Source: Cladophialophora immunda
Lineage: Eukaryota; Ascomycota; Eurotiomycetes; Chaetothyriales; Herpotrichiellaceae
DNA length: 64,000 nucleotides
Assembly (NCBI RefSeq): GCF_000835495.1
Contig: NW_015622544.1
Location: forward strand, 3,624,855 to 3,688,854
Reading direction: 5' to 3'
Each line of letters opens with the position of its first letter. The stretch's first letter is position 1. The notes beneath the pieces are model-generated. The model worked only from the letters and a program-made list of their open reading frames with translations, was not told the origin of the DNA and made no database searches. Shown piece by piece: positions 35,397-46,495 of this stretch. The position numbers were made by a program, and so were the translations under genes.

Positions 35397-35613
35397 GGCT
35401 GACATCGTGGCCTTGAGGGAACTAGAGCTCTCTCGACACGGGAAATCTCAATACTGCTGTCCATCCCCCAAGGAACCAGTATTGGGCGGAAGGCGAGCAA
35501 GGGAGTCCTCTCCATTGCAGAGAGATGGTAGTCCAAGCTCTGGAGACGATAGAGACCAACCACCACGCAAGAAGCCCCGGAGGTCAGAGTTCCTGGATGT
35601 AGTGCTCAATTAG
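35385..35613 (+). other. Possible +1-frame C-terminal tail of the NACHT protein
   Basis: Directly after a seven-T run (35385-35391) the alternative frame reads TEADIVALRELELSRHGKSQ and continues to a stop at 35611-35613, with a basic PRKKPRR patch near its end. It is not open far upstream in this frame, so it looks like a displaced tail of the preceding gene rather than a separate gene. Confidence 0.45.
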
Positions 35614-36035
35614 CACAATGTCATGTCGACACTAACATTTCAGCAGATGGAATTGGTTTCTTGCCATTCTGGGCCATGATCCCTCGCATGTCCACTACGG
35701 CCGCTGGCGGTTCGGTCGATCTGAGCGGCCACTTTGACGATTTCACGAATCTTCTTGCCCTTGAATATAGCATTTGGAAGCAGGATCAGACCTTCTTCCC
35801 CACGGAGGTATCAGGACAACTTCTACTTGAAGGGTGCACCAATATATCATGTTCTCACATTCTTTTGAACTTTATTATGTATACAAATCAGTGCTTCCAG
35901 ACGGGGCCTCTCTCCATTTCGTCAGATATTTTTCAAGCAGGACGCTTCCCTGACTGCACTCGAGTGGACGATTCTAACCAAATTCGCTCTCCAAAGACAT
36001 CATAATAACCCATCATAAACCCTTTGAGTTATAAT
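35614..36035. other. Intergenic between convergent genes
   Basis: 422 bp. Has an intron-like CACTAACATTTCAG at about 35630-35643, followed by an open stretch, but reading phases do not connect to the NACHT tail. Confidence 0.4.
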
Positions 36036-38919
36036 CTAACCGGTCAGCCTCTCATGGGCCTCGCTGTCGTGCGGGCTCCACGAAGGCCCCCTGTGGTTAT
36101 TGGCCGAGTGCTCGACCATTGGGGTGTAGGAAATCATGCTCCGCAGACTGTTATAGTCACTCAGGGACCTGCTGGTGGCGTACCCGGGCTTGAGCGTCGC
36201 CCTCCTTTCCGGGGGCCTCATCTCCTCGTCTTCGGCAAGGGTCGAGCTCGAAGAAGGATTCCTCGTCGTGATCTGCTTAGTCCGCGGGGCCCCCGGCGAC
36301 GGCGACGGGACAGGCAAGATGATGTACCGGGCCTGGCTGGCCCACTGCTTGGTGCTCGCGGCGGGGCTGATCTCGTCGGGCCCGCCCCGGAGCATGGCCT
36401 GCGTGACGGCCCGGCCCATGCTGGTCTGCCTGGTGTAGTGGCGCAAGGCGGCCCAGACGCGGGGCTGGACGCAGCACATGAGCAGCGAGGCGAGCAGGGT
36501 GAGCAGGAAGACGGCGCCGACCACGAACGCCGGAATGGCGTAGCGGATGTCGCCGTACGCGATCGACCGCTCGTACCGGTGCGCGCGCCGTAAGCCGACG
36601 TTGCCCCCCTGGTGGTGCTCCGTCACCGACGCCATGGTCCCCATGCCCTCGAACCCCGTCCGCGTGCCCACGATCGCGAAGCCGATCAGGTCCGTCCAGA
36701 TCAGGTTCATCAGCGTCTCCGCGCCGCCGGCCGACTGGGACATGAGTTGGCGCCATTTCAGCGTCAGCCCGTAGTTGGACTTGCCGCTGTAGCTGTGGGG
36801 AGGGAAACGAGCAATGTCAGTATAGATTCCCTCTTTCGGCGATGGGGGAGAGGACAAGGACACCTAAGGTGTGGAGTTGGGTAGCTTACTTTGGGATCGA
36901 GTCTTCGTTCACGTCGCTCAGCGCCGCCGCGTACGAGTAGATGCTGTTCCACGCCGCGGTGAAGACGCCGCCCGCCGCGAACGAGTCGTACATGTGGTTC
37001 CCCAGCGTCGTGCCGCGGACGGCGGCCGGGAGGTAGATCTTGGCGGCCCGGTGCGCGTCGACGTCCGGGTGGTCCTGGAGCGACTCGTCCACGAGGCCCC
37101 AGAACTTGTACACGTCCCAGATCTTGTACGTCTCCGAGTCGACCTTCTCGACCCCCCACAGCGGCAGGGGCCCGGCGGCGGGGTCGGTGTAGTTCTTGTC
37201 CTGCACGTCGAGCACCTGCAGCGCCTCGAAGGTCGTGCTCCCGTTCGTGCGGAACGTCACCTGCTTGACCGTCGCGGCCACGGAGCTGGCGCACGTGTAC
37301 AGGCTCTGCTGCCAGGGGGACCCCGGGTCGGGCCGCCACGACTGGCCGGCGTTGACGTGCTCCGGCTGCGGGATGCTGTACAGGTAGCCGCACTGCATGA
37401 ACGCCTTGCCGGCCACGCTCGGGTCGTCGTCGTAGTAGCCGCTGCATCGAGTGCCTAGCAAGAGACGCGGGGGTCAGCACAATATCGTTATCTCTCTTGT
37501 CAGCCTCGGGACATAGTTATATGGAGTTGCCCACCGTAATTCTCAAACTTGGACTCCAGCGTCGGCTGCTTCTTGTAGTAGATGTCGTCCAGGAACCCGC
37601 CGTCCATGCTGCTGATCTTGATCGCGCCAGGCTCGCTGAGATAGCCAAAGGTGTTGAACTGGCCGGTGTACACATCGCCCTTCTCCGAGGAGGTGAGGTT
37701 GAGGACCTGGGCCACGAACTGGTTGTTCCACCATGCCAGGATGTCGGCGTTGCGCTTGAGCGGCGGCGTCGACCCCAGGTCCTTCCACGCGCTCCCGTCG
37801 TTCCACCGCGGGGAGGGGACCTCGGGGCTGATGTCGGAGAAGCCGCCGTCGTCGCGCAGGTACCCGTCGTCGCCGGACATGGAGTTGGAGGCGTTGCCGT
37901 TGACCGAGAAGTGCAGGCTCAGGTTCGTGTTGGTGCACCGCGTCTCCGGCAGCACCCAGAGGATGTCCTCGGTCCACGTCGCCCCCAGCTCGAGCCCGCC
38001 GGGGACGGTGTGGTTGCGGATGCCGACCCCGCCCTTGACCGCGTCGAGGATCAGCCCGTTCACCAGGTGGTAGCCCGGGTTGAGGATCATGGACGGCAGG
38101 ACCTCGAGACGGCCGACCGCCCGCGTCGCGTTGTTGTCCACGTACATGTTGTTGACCAGGTTGTAGGCCCGGAATTGGATGTCCAGCGGGTTGGCCACGG
38201 TCCCCGTCCTGGTGCCGCTGGTGAAGATCTCTCGCGTGACGTCGGGGATGGTCGAGTTGATCACCGTGTGGTTAATGTACTGGTTTCGCACGGCCGCGTC
38301 GTCGTAGATGGAATGCGGGCAGTCCATCCACTTCTGCCAGCCGCACCGTCTGTTGACGCCTTGTCGGTCCAGGGTGGCCATGCCGTAGTATGACGGATCT
38401 GTGTATATCGTGTTAATTAGCTTTTAAACGCAACAAAGGGAGGCTTCCGTGGGAACCCCGCCCCCTCCCCAAAACACACACGCACCTGTGACAGAAAAGA
38501 ACTCGACGTCATGGAGACCGCGAGACGGGTTGATCTTCTCCAAGAGAGGCTTTGGGGTGAGGAAGTTGGCCACCACCAAGCAGACCGTAGCCAGGGTCGC
38601 CAGCAACGAGATACCAAAAACACGCCAGCGCACCATTTTGCCCATGAAGTTCCCGGCCGCGCCATCGCTCTGCAACAGCAACGGCCACCAGGAACTCTGC
38701 AGGAGATGACTGATTGAGGACCAGGTGACCGCGTCGAAGGAGCGGTCACGCACAATGCCTACCAACACAAACGCAAACAGCAGCGGGATCACAATGTGCA
38801 CTGTCGGGTGTTAGGAAACATCGATAGCGGGTTATCAAAGGGCAGCCAGCCTTACGCAGTGAAATGCAACCAGAAATGAGACCCGCCACTTCTCCAACGG
38901 TGAGATTAATCTCGACCAT
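36036..38919 (-). CDS. Large N-glycosylated three-TM surface protein, function unknown
   Basis: Five exons, all with consistent phases: 38856-38919, 38486-38800, 37535-38398, 36890-37454, 36036-36792; 854 aa. The N-terminal hydrophobic region (HIVIPLLFAFVLVGIV) is followed by a second TM (GISLLATLATVCLVVANFL). Then comes an ectodomain of roughly 560 residues with at least nine N-x-S/T sequons (NHT, NST, NAT, RNHT, NLS, NAS, NLT, NGS, NYT) and several cysteines. A third TM (IPAFVVGAVFLLTLLASLLM) leads to a 140-residue Ser/Pro-rich cytosolic tail. No enzymatic motif was recognised. The architecture suggests a plasma-membrane or vacuolar receptor/scaffold-like protein. Exons 2-5 are markedly GC-rich at third positions. 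First-exon start (MVEINLTVGE) is inferred from splicing and is the least certain part. Confidence 0.75.
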
Positions 38920-39664
38920 ACTTGACGAATGACTATGCTGATGTTGGTGCGGCGATTCAAGGGAGTGATGGTTCTCCCTAACAGGGCTACAGCTTCATGT
39001 AGAACGAGAGCGACCTGTTGGAGACCAAGTGTACCTGCAATGAGTCATAGAGCTGCCAGAGAGATGCTGGGACAACATTCTTTTGTCTGCTTGTCATACT
39101 CCGCCAATATCCAGCGACGTCGGGGATTCTGTGCACAGATATGCTGGCGAACTTGGGGGGGAGGGACTGTGGAAGATGGCGAGTGAGTGGGCCAGTTGTC
39201 CCCGGAAGCCACCAATGAGGAGGATGGAAACGTGCTCGCTTAGGCAATACGAGCCGACTAACCTGTTTGGGATACCTATCGATTGACTTGCTCAGCCACG
39301 CACGACGGAACCATCACTTTGGGACTCAGGGGGATGGACTTACTTTCAACGGAACGGTTCTCGAAATGGCGCCTGCCTTCCAGCCGCATGGCAAACGGCT
39401 TGGGGTGGCACGATAGCTGCCCACATTCGGCGAGGCATTTTCTTTTGGTGGAAACTAAGGTGCGGCCTGCATCGCCTTCCAGCCTGATGGTTCGAGCCGC
39501 ACGTACAACATTGGTTTCAGTCCAGGTCTGACACCGGCAGATTGGTTCGATATGGGTTTACCCCCAAGGCGATGAATTGATATAGTTATCTCGGATTCTC
39601 ACCATTATCGTCTTGACCAAATCCAGGCACGCACGATACGCTTTCAGAGGTCACTTTCGCCGAA
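38920..39664. other. Intergenic between divergent genes
   Basis: 745 bp, promoter region for the glycoprotein and the GPI-anchored protein. No gene seen. Confidence 0.5.
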
Positions 39665-40586
39665 ATGTTTACTGCACTCTTCTTGACCCTTCCGGCTGTT
39701 TTCCTGGCTACTTTGGTTGACAAAGCGGCGGCGGCTGACTTCAATGACTATGAGCTCGACAACGTTTTCGCCAAACGCCAAAACTACACATGTAGTACCG
39801 CAGGGCTCCAGGACGTCTGCGAGACGAACACAGCGGACTGCATCTCTGCAATGTGTGAATCATGCTCTGGCTACGTCTACATTGCCAATTGCTGTGCGTT
39901 ATCCAGCTACACCGCAATGATGCAATGCCTTCTCGAGCTGGAAAATGATCCGTCCGAAATCACCATGACCGTCGGGTCTACTTCCACCACTGGTCCCAAC
40001 ACAAGCACGATCACAGCACCCTCCAGCGCCGCGACCTCGGGCGTCAGCGGGTTGGAAGCGTGTTCTGACTTTGAAGCAATTGTGCTTGCCTGCGAGAACG
40101 AGACCCCGGGCTTCTCAACAGAGGCGTTCGGTCAACAGGCAAGCTGCCTGTGCTACAGTAATGGCACGTATCAGCCGGACCTTTACGATGGCATGTTCTC
40201 GGGCTGTCTCGCCTACCTTTCCACCGCGGATCCCTCCGAGTATTCGAGCATCGTTACGGGATCCGTCGATTTGGCACCGTGCAAAAAAGTGGCAACCACA
40301 ACCCAGCCGCAGTCCTCCTCCAGCACCCATTACATTGGGCACTTGACCACCAGCGCGTCGACAGCTGCTCCAACCTCGGGCACACCAAGTCCAACCACAT
40401 CCACAGGCCCCACACAGACACCAGCGGCGGACAGCAATGGAAGTTCTGGCCTGGAATCGGTAAGTTCGACAAACATCTTTTCCATGCTCCTAGAACTCAG
40501 CTGAGTCCGTCAAACAGAATCGTCAGGCTTCACTAGGCTGGTTCCTGTGGCTCTGGGGAACTTGCGTGGTGGCCACACTCTGGTAA
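39665..40586 (+). CDS. Secreted Cys- and Ser/Thr-rich protein, predicted GPI-anchored
   Basis: Exons 39665-40459 and 40518-40586, intron 40460-40517 (GTAAGT...AACAG, phase 0); 287 aa. Signal peptide MFTALFLTLPAVFLATLVDKAAA, then two cysteine-rich modules (about C44-C88 and C133-C205, with CxxxCESC and CCALSS patterns), and Ser/Thr/Pro-rich linkers with N-glycosylation sites. The second exon adds a short hydrophobic C-terminus (ASLGWFLWLWGTCVVATLW), which fits a GPI-attachment signal after the small residues near SGLES. Without this exon the protein would lack an anchor. Cysteine count and spacing do not clearly match CFEM. Probable cell-wall or surface protein. Confidence 0.72.
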
Positions 40587-42174
40587 AGCGTGAAGTTAAA
40601 AAGTGGCCAGGCGGAGGGATCTCTCTGTTCAATCACTCTGACTCTTTTCGGCGATTTGGAGGTATAGAATTTGGCAGGTATCCAACCAACGCGGGGGAGG
40701 ACTGAAGGGACTAGACGAACTATTTTTGGTGGGAGTGGAAAAGGGCGACAGGCAAGCTTAAGCACTTTTCGACGTGATCCGGACTGCGCAGGACAAGCCC
40801 TAATAAAGGTGGCTTCCTCCCTAAGGCGGAAGCATCGTTCTCGCATTCGCGCCGGTTTGGACTTAGCTGCATGATTAGTTGGTTGGAGACGAATCTGTCC
40901 AACGCTCCTCACACAAAGGGCGAATCTCGTTGCCGCTTCCACCCTGTAAACGATATACATCCTGGTCAACAACCCTTCCTCTCTTAGTTGTTTTCCTCAA
41001 CTCAATACGGCCCATCTGTCAGGGGAAAGGGGCGACTCTTGACATGCCACCCAACAAAACGAGGCTGAGAATGAAGTCATGCGGCCAGGTCGGTTGTATA
41101 AACGAGCTTCGCTGGGCCTAGTCCGTGCTGCTAAGGGGGGGCTACTTGCCAAAGTTTACTGAGCAAAAGCTTCTAGATCGCTGTACACCCTCCTCTAGCC
41201 CAAGCACGAGAAAGCAGGCTGTACCGCCCACAACTATTGGTTGCACAAACAAGTACCCGACTTTGAAGGCGGGCTGAGACACAAGAGAAGAAGCCGCATG
41301 TTCCCGAGGGTTCATGGACTTGGCCCCCTGATGGTTCTCCTCGGCGCAAGAGTTGGGCCGTGCAACCACCCCGGTTGTTGGGCAGCCTGATCGAACAGTA
41401 CTCCCTCTTTTGTGAGTTGTAAGCCATTGTGTTGCGCGGACAAGTCCTAGGTCTTGGGACGAGGCCACACTTTACGAGTACGGGGTCCAGCTATTTGGTG
41501 GGTAAACCTCCCTCAAGCCTGTCAGTTCCAACCGAATGAGGACTCTCTAATTGGGGCCAGAACATGGCTCTCTTGAGTTGCTTGCCTCGGTTTGTCCTGT
41601 TTTTGTACAAGGCACCGTGCTATTAGGTTCAAGGGGAAAACTCACTCGCCGCCCCGTTCCGTGTTTCTCTTGGTGAAAAGGTACAGTACAAACAAGACCT
41701 GAGGCAAGCATTGTGAAGCCTTTTTTGCCGACGAGGGAGAACTCCCAAGAGCCTCTTTCCAGACTTGGGCCTTCATCCCAGCCTATCAGTGACCACACAC
41801 TACTTGGACAGTGCCCCGGAGTCTGCCCAACCGGCTGCACAGCCCACACCCGCTAATGCAGGCTATCCAGGCTATCCCGCAAAACCGCCATTCTCGAGCG
41901 TTGCTGCCTTCTCACAGCCGAGTCGAAGCCATGAGGCTGTCGAACCACTCGAGCCGCAGTTCCCACGAGGTGCGGACACCACGGACTCGCATCGCCACAA
42001 AAGTTGCGACTTGGGGCTGAGAAGGGGAGCGCCAGGCTCATGTTGAAAGCAATGAGGCTCCCTATAACAATGGCCCAATATCCCCAGTGTTGGGTACATT
42101 TTTACAGGACGTAGCCAAAGTCAGCGTCTATCGTTCACACTCCTACATTGTCGACACACTCTTTTCAAGACAAG
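40587..42174. other. Gene-free interval, 1.6 kb
   Basis: Only short ORFs on both strands without domains or coding-like composition. Upstream region of the protease gene. Confidence 0.5.
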
Positions 42175-43393
42175 ATGAGATCAGGAACTTGGTTGTGGGC
42201 TGTCGCAGCCATCCTATACTCCCAATGCCTCGCAGCCCCGCTCTCTAGTGCAGCAAGGCCTGAGCGAGCATCTCTTCGCTTGCCCGTAAAGAAGAGGCTT
42301 CTGACTGGAGACATTCAGCGTCGCTCAGTGTCGTCGCCGCTCCAAAATGGCGATTTCGAATACCTCGTCGAGCTTGAGTTGGGAACCCCAGCCCAGGCTG
42401 TCACCCTCAGCATCGACACGGGCAGCAGCGACATCTGGGTCTACGGGCCTGATTCGTGCACCACTTGCACGGGCGGAATTTGTAAGTCTCAAAATGGTCA
42501 ACATCTCCAAACCGAAGACCTCCCCCCCGTTAACTTTGATGGTCTTAGTTGATCCCACGAAGTCGAGCACCGGCGTCTACGACAGCGACCTGGGAGACTT
42601 CTCGGCGACCTACTTTGACGGCACGGCGGCGTCGGGATACTACATCGACGACACGGTCGGCCTGGGCTCCGCGACCGTGACGGGGGTCACGTTCGCCGTG
42701 GCGACCTCGGCGGCCAACACGAACCGCGGCATCATGGGGATCGGCCTGGCCGGGCTCGAGGCCAGCGAGGTGCAGTACCCGGAGTTTCTGGACGACCTGA
42801 AGAGCCAGGGCCTGATCGACCGGCGGTCGTACAGCATCTACCTCGACGACCTGGAGGCCGGCAGCGGGTTCATCCTGTTCGGCGACGTCGACGCGTCCAA
42901 GTACTCGGGCGACCTGGTCACGCTGCCCATGGTGCCGTACACGGACTCGGCGCCGCGCCTGCAGGTCGAGTGGACGTACCTCTCGGCGACCGACGGCGCC
43001 GGCACCACGACGGCGCTGACCCAGGCGGCGTTCTCGTACCCCGTGGCCATGGACACGGGCTACACGACGAGCGTGCTGCCGGTCGAGCTGTTCAACGAGC
43101 TCGCGACCTACTTCGGCGTCACCACCGACAACGCCGGCGACTACCTCGTGTCGTGCGACATGCCCGCGGGCTCCTTCACCTTCGGCTTCGGCAGCGGGCC
43201 CGCCGTCGCCATCCAGGTGCCCTTCTCCGAGCTCGCCGTGCCCGTCCCCGGCGAGGACGGCACCTGCCTGTTCGGCTTCCTGCCCCAGGAGCAGAGCGTC
43301 ATCAGCTTCGGCGACACCTTCCTGCGCAGCGCCTACCTGTACTACGACTTTGACGGCTCGTCGATCAGCCTGGCCCAGGCGGTTTGGACATAA
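42175..43393 (+). CDS. Secreted pepsin-like aspartic protease
   Basis: Exons 42175-42481 and 42549-43393, intron 42482-42548 (67 nt, GTAAGT...CTTAG, phase 1); 383 aa, normal for the family. Signal peptide MRSGTWLWAVAAILYSQCLA, then a short propeptide ending in a dibasic pair (DIQRRSV), suggesting kexin processing. First catalytic motif DTGSSDIW (Asp81), flap region FDGTAASGYY, second catalytic motif AMDTGYTTSVLP (Asp271). The second motif carries Tyr where Thr/Ser is usual. No GPI signal is obvious at the C-terminus (ISLAQAVWT), so it is likely secreted. Exon 2 is strongly GC-rich at third positions. Confidence 0.9.
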
Positions 43394-43578
43394 GACATTC
43401 TGAGACGAAGATATCACTACTGCATTGGGGGGCTTGCGAGGATATTATGTCGTATGTGTGATGATTACATGTGTGGAGTTGCTGGGATAATATAGGTACA
43501 CACAGCCAGGCTCGAAAAAAACGTAATGTCGATTTGTGATTCTCTTCCCTCACACAATACGTAACTGTACAACTGCAT

Positions 43579-43957
43579 TTACTTTTGAAAAAAACTCCTA
43601 CCGACTTGTAATGGATCTGGAACTCCCCCTATCAAAAACAGCCCTCTCGTCATCTCCTGCATCGCGGAGTTCCTCGCGATCGACTGCCCCGGGCTGTTCC
43701 AGTTGATCATGTTCTGTGAGCTGATGTTCCTCAGCGCCTGATTCTCGTTGTGGTAGTTGTCGTGCGCGTACTCGTGGCTGCAACCCCTCCTCCCGCCAAC
43801 GGACGCCCGACTGGCGCGGCGACACGAAGATGAGAGCAAAAAGGCAGAGCGCAACAAGAAGAGCGGGCACGAAGAGGACGAAGAGGAAAATGACAAGGGT
43901 GAGGAGGAGGAGGATGAGGAGGGCGGACAGGAGGATATATCCCAGAAACACACCCAT
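43579..43957 (-). CDS. Small one-TM protein with internal frame change (gene model uncertain)
   Basis: From ATG 43957 the frame encodes a long hydrophobic helix (GYILLSALLILLLLTLVIFL, then more hydrophobic residues) and SPRQSG. The better-looking continuation is in another frame: SHEYAHDNYHNENQALRNIS, through ARNSAMQEMTRGLFLIGG, to a stop at 43579. The switch occurs near 43790-43815. A GT...AG segment of 34 nt would join the frames but is shorter than credible fungal introns, so a one-base frameshift is the alternative. The first frame also continues to a stop at 43598 with less natural composition. Function unknown. Confidence 0.4.
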
Positions 43958-44776
43958 CGCGGTGTGGCGTATGTTGTTGTTACGGGCCGGAGTCAAAGTC
44001 GACGTGGAGGACGAGGTAGAGGTTGATGGGTTTGACGTGCGGTAGCTGTTGACATATTCGCGAGGCTGGAACAAAAGAACTGGGACGGAGGATCTCTTCC
44101 TTGTGCTGGAAGCGCTGGTAAAGGCAAAAGAAGAAAATGGTGATGAACGGGGAGATAGATGGCCGGATAGACATTAGTAGGGGGGGAACCCTTGCAGTAT
44201 CACTTTTATACACCCGGCCTCAATGTCAAACAGGAAGACCATGGAAGACTTCGGTGGCTCGTGACAGACTTGCTGTCTTCCGTTGCTGTCAGAATGGTGA
44301 CAACAACACACTCCCAACCAGATAGTCACCAGGACGGTAGAAGGAAACATCCCCCAAAGGCCCAGCAGCTCTTCTCTCCACAATCTGGTGAACTAGGTCG
44401 CTCGGAGAGCGATCGTCACGAGAAGCGCTGCTGTAGCGCCAAAAAACCCGACTATATTAGCCAATGGTATAACCATATGAAGCCCGTCAGCGTCGCCATC
44501 GTTAAGGTCACAGAGCAACAGAAGATGTCGGTAATCGTGAAGACGGACGGCCAGTAACACTGGAATGGTGGTTGTTTCTATGGGTCTGCACGTCGATAAT
44601 TCTCGGATGTCCGTATCAACTTGAATGGGCCAGCATCGAGCTCTCGGTGACGAGTGAAGAGGATGGAGGCAAGCTCTAGAGTGTCCTGCCGGTCATAGTG
44701 TTGGTGACGCAAGCCAGCCTATGGTCGTTGAAGGTTCGTTCGTCGCGTGTAGAGGCGTGTTACCGATGTTCACTGC
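43958..44776. other. Intergenic
   Basis: Upstream of the small TM gene and 3' of NIF3. An open frame with a Ser/Thr-rich stretch precedes 43957 but has no ATG. Nothing else recognised. Confidence 0.4.
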
Positions 44777-46156
44777 TCAACTCTTTCCCCCGTCGATTTT
44801 CACTCCCTCCACGGCTGTCTCGTCCAGGACCACAACACCGTAGGGATCTCTATCCCGTTCACTGGCTACCACTTCCACACTCTCATCATTCAGCATCTCT
44901 TTGACCTGCTCAGTTAACCCCCTCTTTCCATTCTCTTCACTTCTCACATTGGTCCACTCCTGCCGAACCTCCCTCTCTAGCTTTTCCCTCATCACATTCC
45001 AAAGGTACCCTCTCTCGGAATTTGAGTGGAAAAGGGCAATAACACATCCACCTCGTTCGATTACCGCCAGTGCCTCGTGATGACTCAGCTCGCCGGTGAA
45101 TATCAGGTCTGCCTTACAGCCTCGGACCACGCTCCCTCCACTGCCGGGACACGTGGCAACGGTCGAAATGGCTATTTCCTCGAGATTTCTCCCTTGAGGG
45201 ATGGCCACCGCAAACCCTTTGGGAAGGCCGATCGCGTGAGCAATGCGGGTGATCAGAAGCGTTAGAGGCTGTGGCGAAGAAAACTCAATCAACCGACCAG
45301 CCCCAGTGTTCGAGGTATTGTAAGTATCGGACGAGGTAAATTGATTTGCTGCGTCAAGGGATGCGCGAGGAGAAGGTGTGATCACGCTCCGAGTGTGAGA
45401 GATTACAGCAGCGTGGAAGTCAGATGTCGGCAGTGGCAAGCTTGGTCTAGAGTATGTTCTGCGCGCATGGCTCGGGCGTGAGAGCTTCATCTTTGCTTTT
45501 GGGGTAGTGAACGGATCCGTCATTGCATCCTCATTGTGATCCGCGGAAGGAGAGGTGGGTTTTGTCGAAGGATCGGAACGTACTTCGGAATCGCTTTCAG
45601 AGGTTGTGACTTCTGTATCGGAGGGAAGAGGGGCTGCAGCATATGCCTCTGGCTCCGGGTCGTCCAACTTCCCCGTCACAATATCACAGAGCCAATCGGC
45701 CATTCCGTCTGGAACAGTATCAACCGCGGTGTGCGGACAGTACACGCTGATGCCATGCGCAAGCAGCAGCGTCATGGACAATTGCTGGGTGTCGTCCGTG
45801 GTTATGGACTTGAGACCGCGGAAGATGATGGGATGGTATGCCACAACGACAGAGTGGTTGTTCTCAATCGCCTCTTCTGCGACCGCTCGGGTCAGGTCAA
45901 CGGTCAATAGTACCGAGTTGCGGTTTCGCGGCCGGGAGGGTATGAAGGGAGCTTCGACTAGCAGACCCGTGTTGTCAAAGGATTTGTCTGCCAGCGACTC
46001 AGGGTAGAGCCGGCGCATCGAGGACACCACGGCGGTGGTGAACGGGGAGACATTGTAGGCCCGCCCTTGAAAGGTGCTCATCCTGCGATGGGTCAAGATG
46101 TGAGTTGCCGTGGATTTAGGAGCGGGGACAACTCGAGGAAGGAGATATCGAAGCAT
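44777..46156 (-). CDS. NIF3 (NGG1-interacting factor 3 / DUF34) family protein
   Basis: Conserved metal-binding family, hexameric in solved members; biochemical role unsettled. Single exon, 459 aa from ATG 46156. The first about 25 residues (MLRYLLPRVVPAPKSTATHI) are basic and Ser/Thr-containing like a mitochondrial leader. A second ATG at 46081 (MSTFQGRAYNVSPF) begins just before the domain. The N-terminal half shows DNTGLLVEAP, LLTVDLTRAVAEEAIENN, VVAYHPIIFRGLKS and YCPHTAVDTVPDGMADWL. The C-terminal half shows VATCPGSGGSV, LIFTGELSHHEALAVIERG and LFHSNSERGYL. Between them is a Ser/Thr/Pro-rich insertion of about 120 residues, explaining the length above bacterial members. Confidence 0.9.
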   Translation of the reverse strand: MLRYLLPRVVPAPKSTATHILTHRRMSTFQGRAYNVSPFTTAVVSSMRRLYPESLADKSFDNTGLLVEAPFIPSRPRNRNSVLLTVDLTRAVAEEAIENNHSVVVAYHPIIFRGLKSITTDDTQQLSMTLLLAHGISVYCPHTAVDTVPDGMADWLCDIVTGKLDDPEPEAYAAAPLPSDTEVTTSESDSEVRSDPSTKPTSPSADHNEDAMTDPFTTPKAKMKLSRPSHARRTYSRPSLPLPTSDFHAAVISHTRSVITPSPRASLDAANQFTSSDTYNTSNTGAGRLIEFSSPQPLTLLITRIAHAIGLPKGFAVAIPQGRNLEEIAISTVATCPGSGGSVVRGCKADLIFTGELSHHEALAVIERGGCVIALFHSNSERGYLWNVMREKLEREVRQEWTNVRSEENGKRGLTEQVKEMLNDESVEVVASERDRDPYGVVVLDETAVEGVKIDGGKS

Positions 46157-46495
46157 CAGAAAACTATTATAGAGCAGCACATCGTCGGCCCAAACAACGT
46201 GCCAGCAGGTCACATCGTGGTCATGAACACACAGTGGTAAGAAGCTGGAGCGTTGGCCGTCGACGGAAAACCCACAATGCGACGCGAGGCTGAATGCAGG
46301 GACTGGCCTCCAATGACGCATTTCCAAGGAGCTCTCTAGAGACCCGAGGATTTTCCTTTCTGGTTGATTTCCAATTCGCAATACATAAGTAATCGACTCT
46401 CAACTATTGGAAGACAAGTCTTCAACCTCACTGCAAGCCGCAAATACACTGAGCCATCAGTCACGATCCCCCCTCTGTGAGCCTTAGCCGTGTCC
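46157..46495. promoter_or_regulatory. Bidirectional promoter, NIF3 / BolA
   Basis: 339 bp between divergent starts. No other gene seen. Confidence 0.5.

Noticed and set aside
35661..36005. 114-codon ORF after the NACHT gene, preceded by CACTAACATTTCAG
   Set aside because: Tested as a further NACHT exon, but splice phases with the upstream frame do not fit and the sequence lacks NLR features.
36024..38393. Several plus-strand ORFs up to 298 codons over the membrane-glycoprotein gene
   Set aside because: Antisense shadows of GC-rich exons, rich in Arg/Val/Pro.
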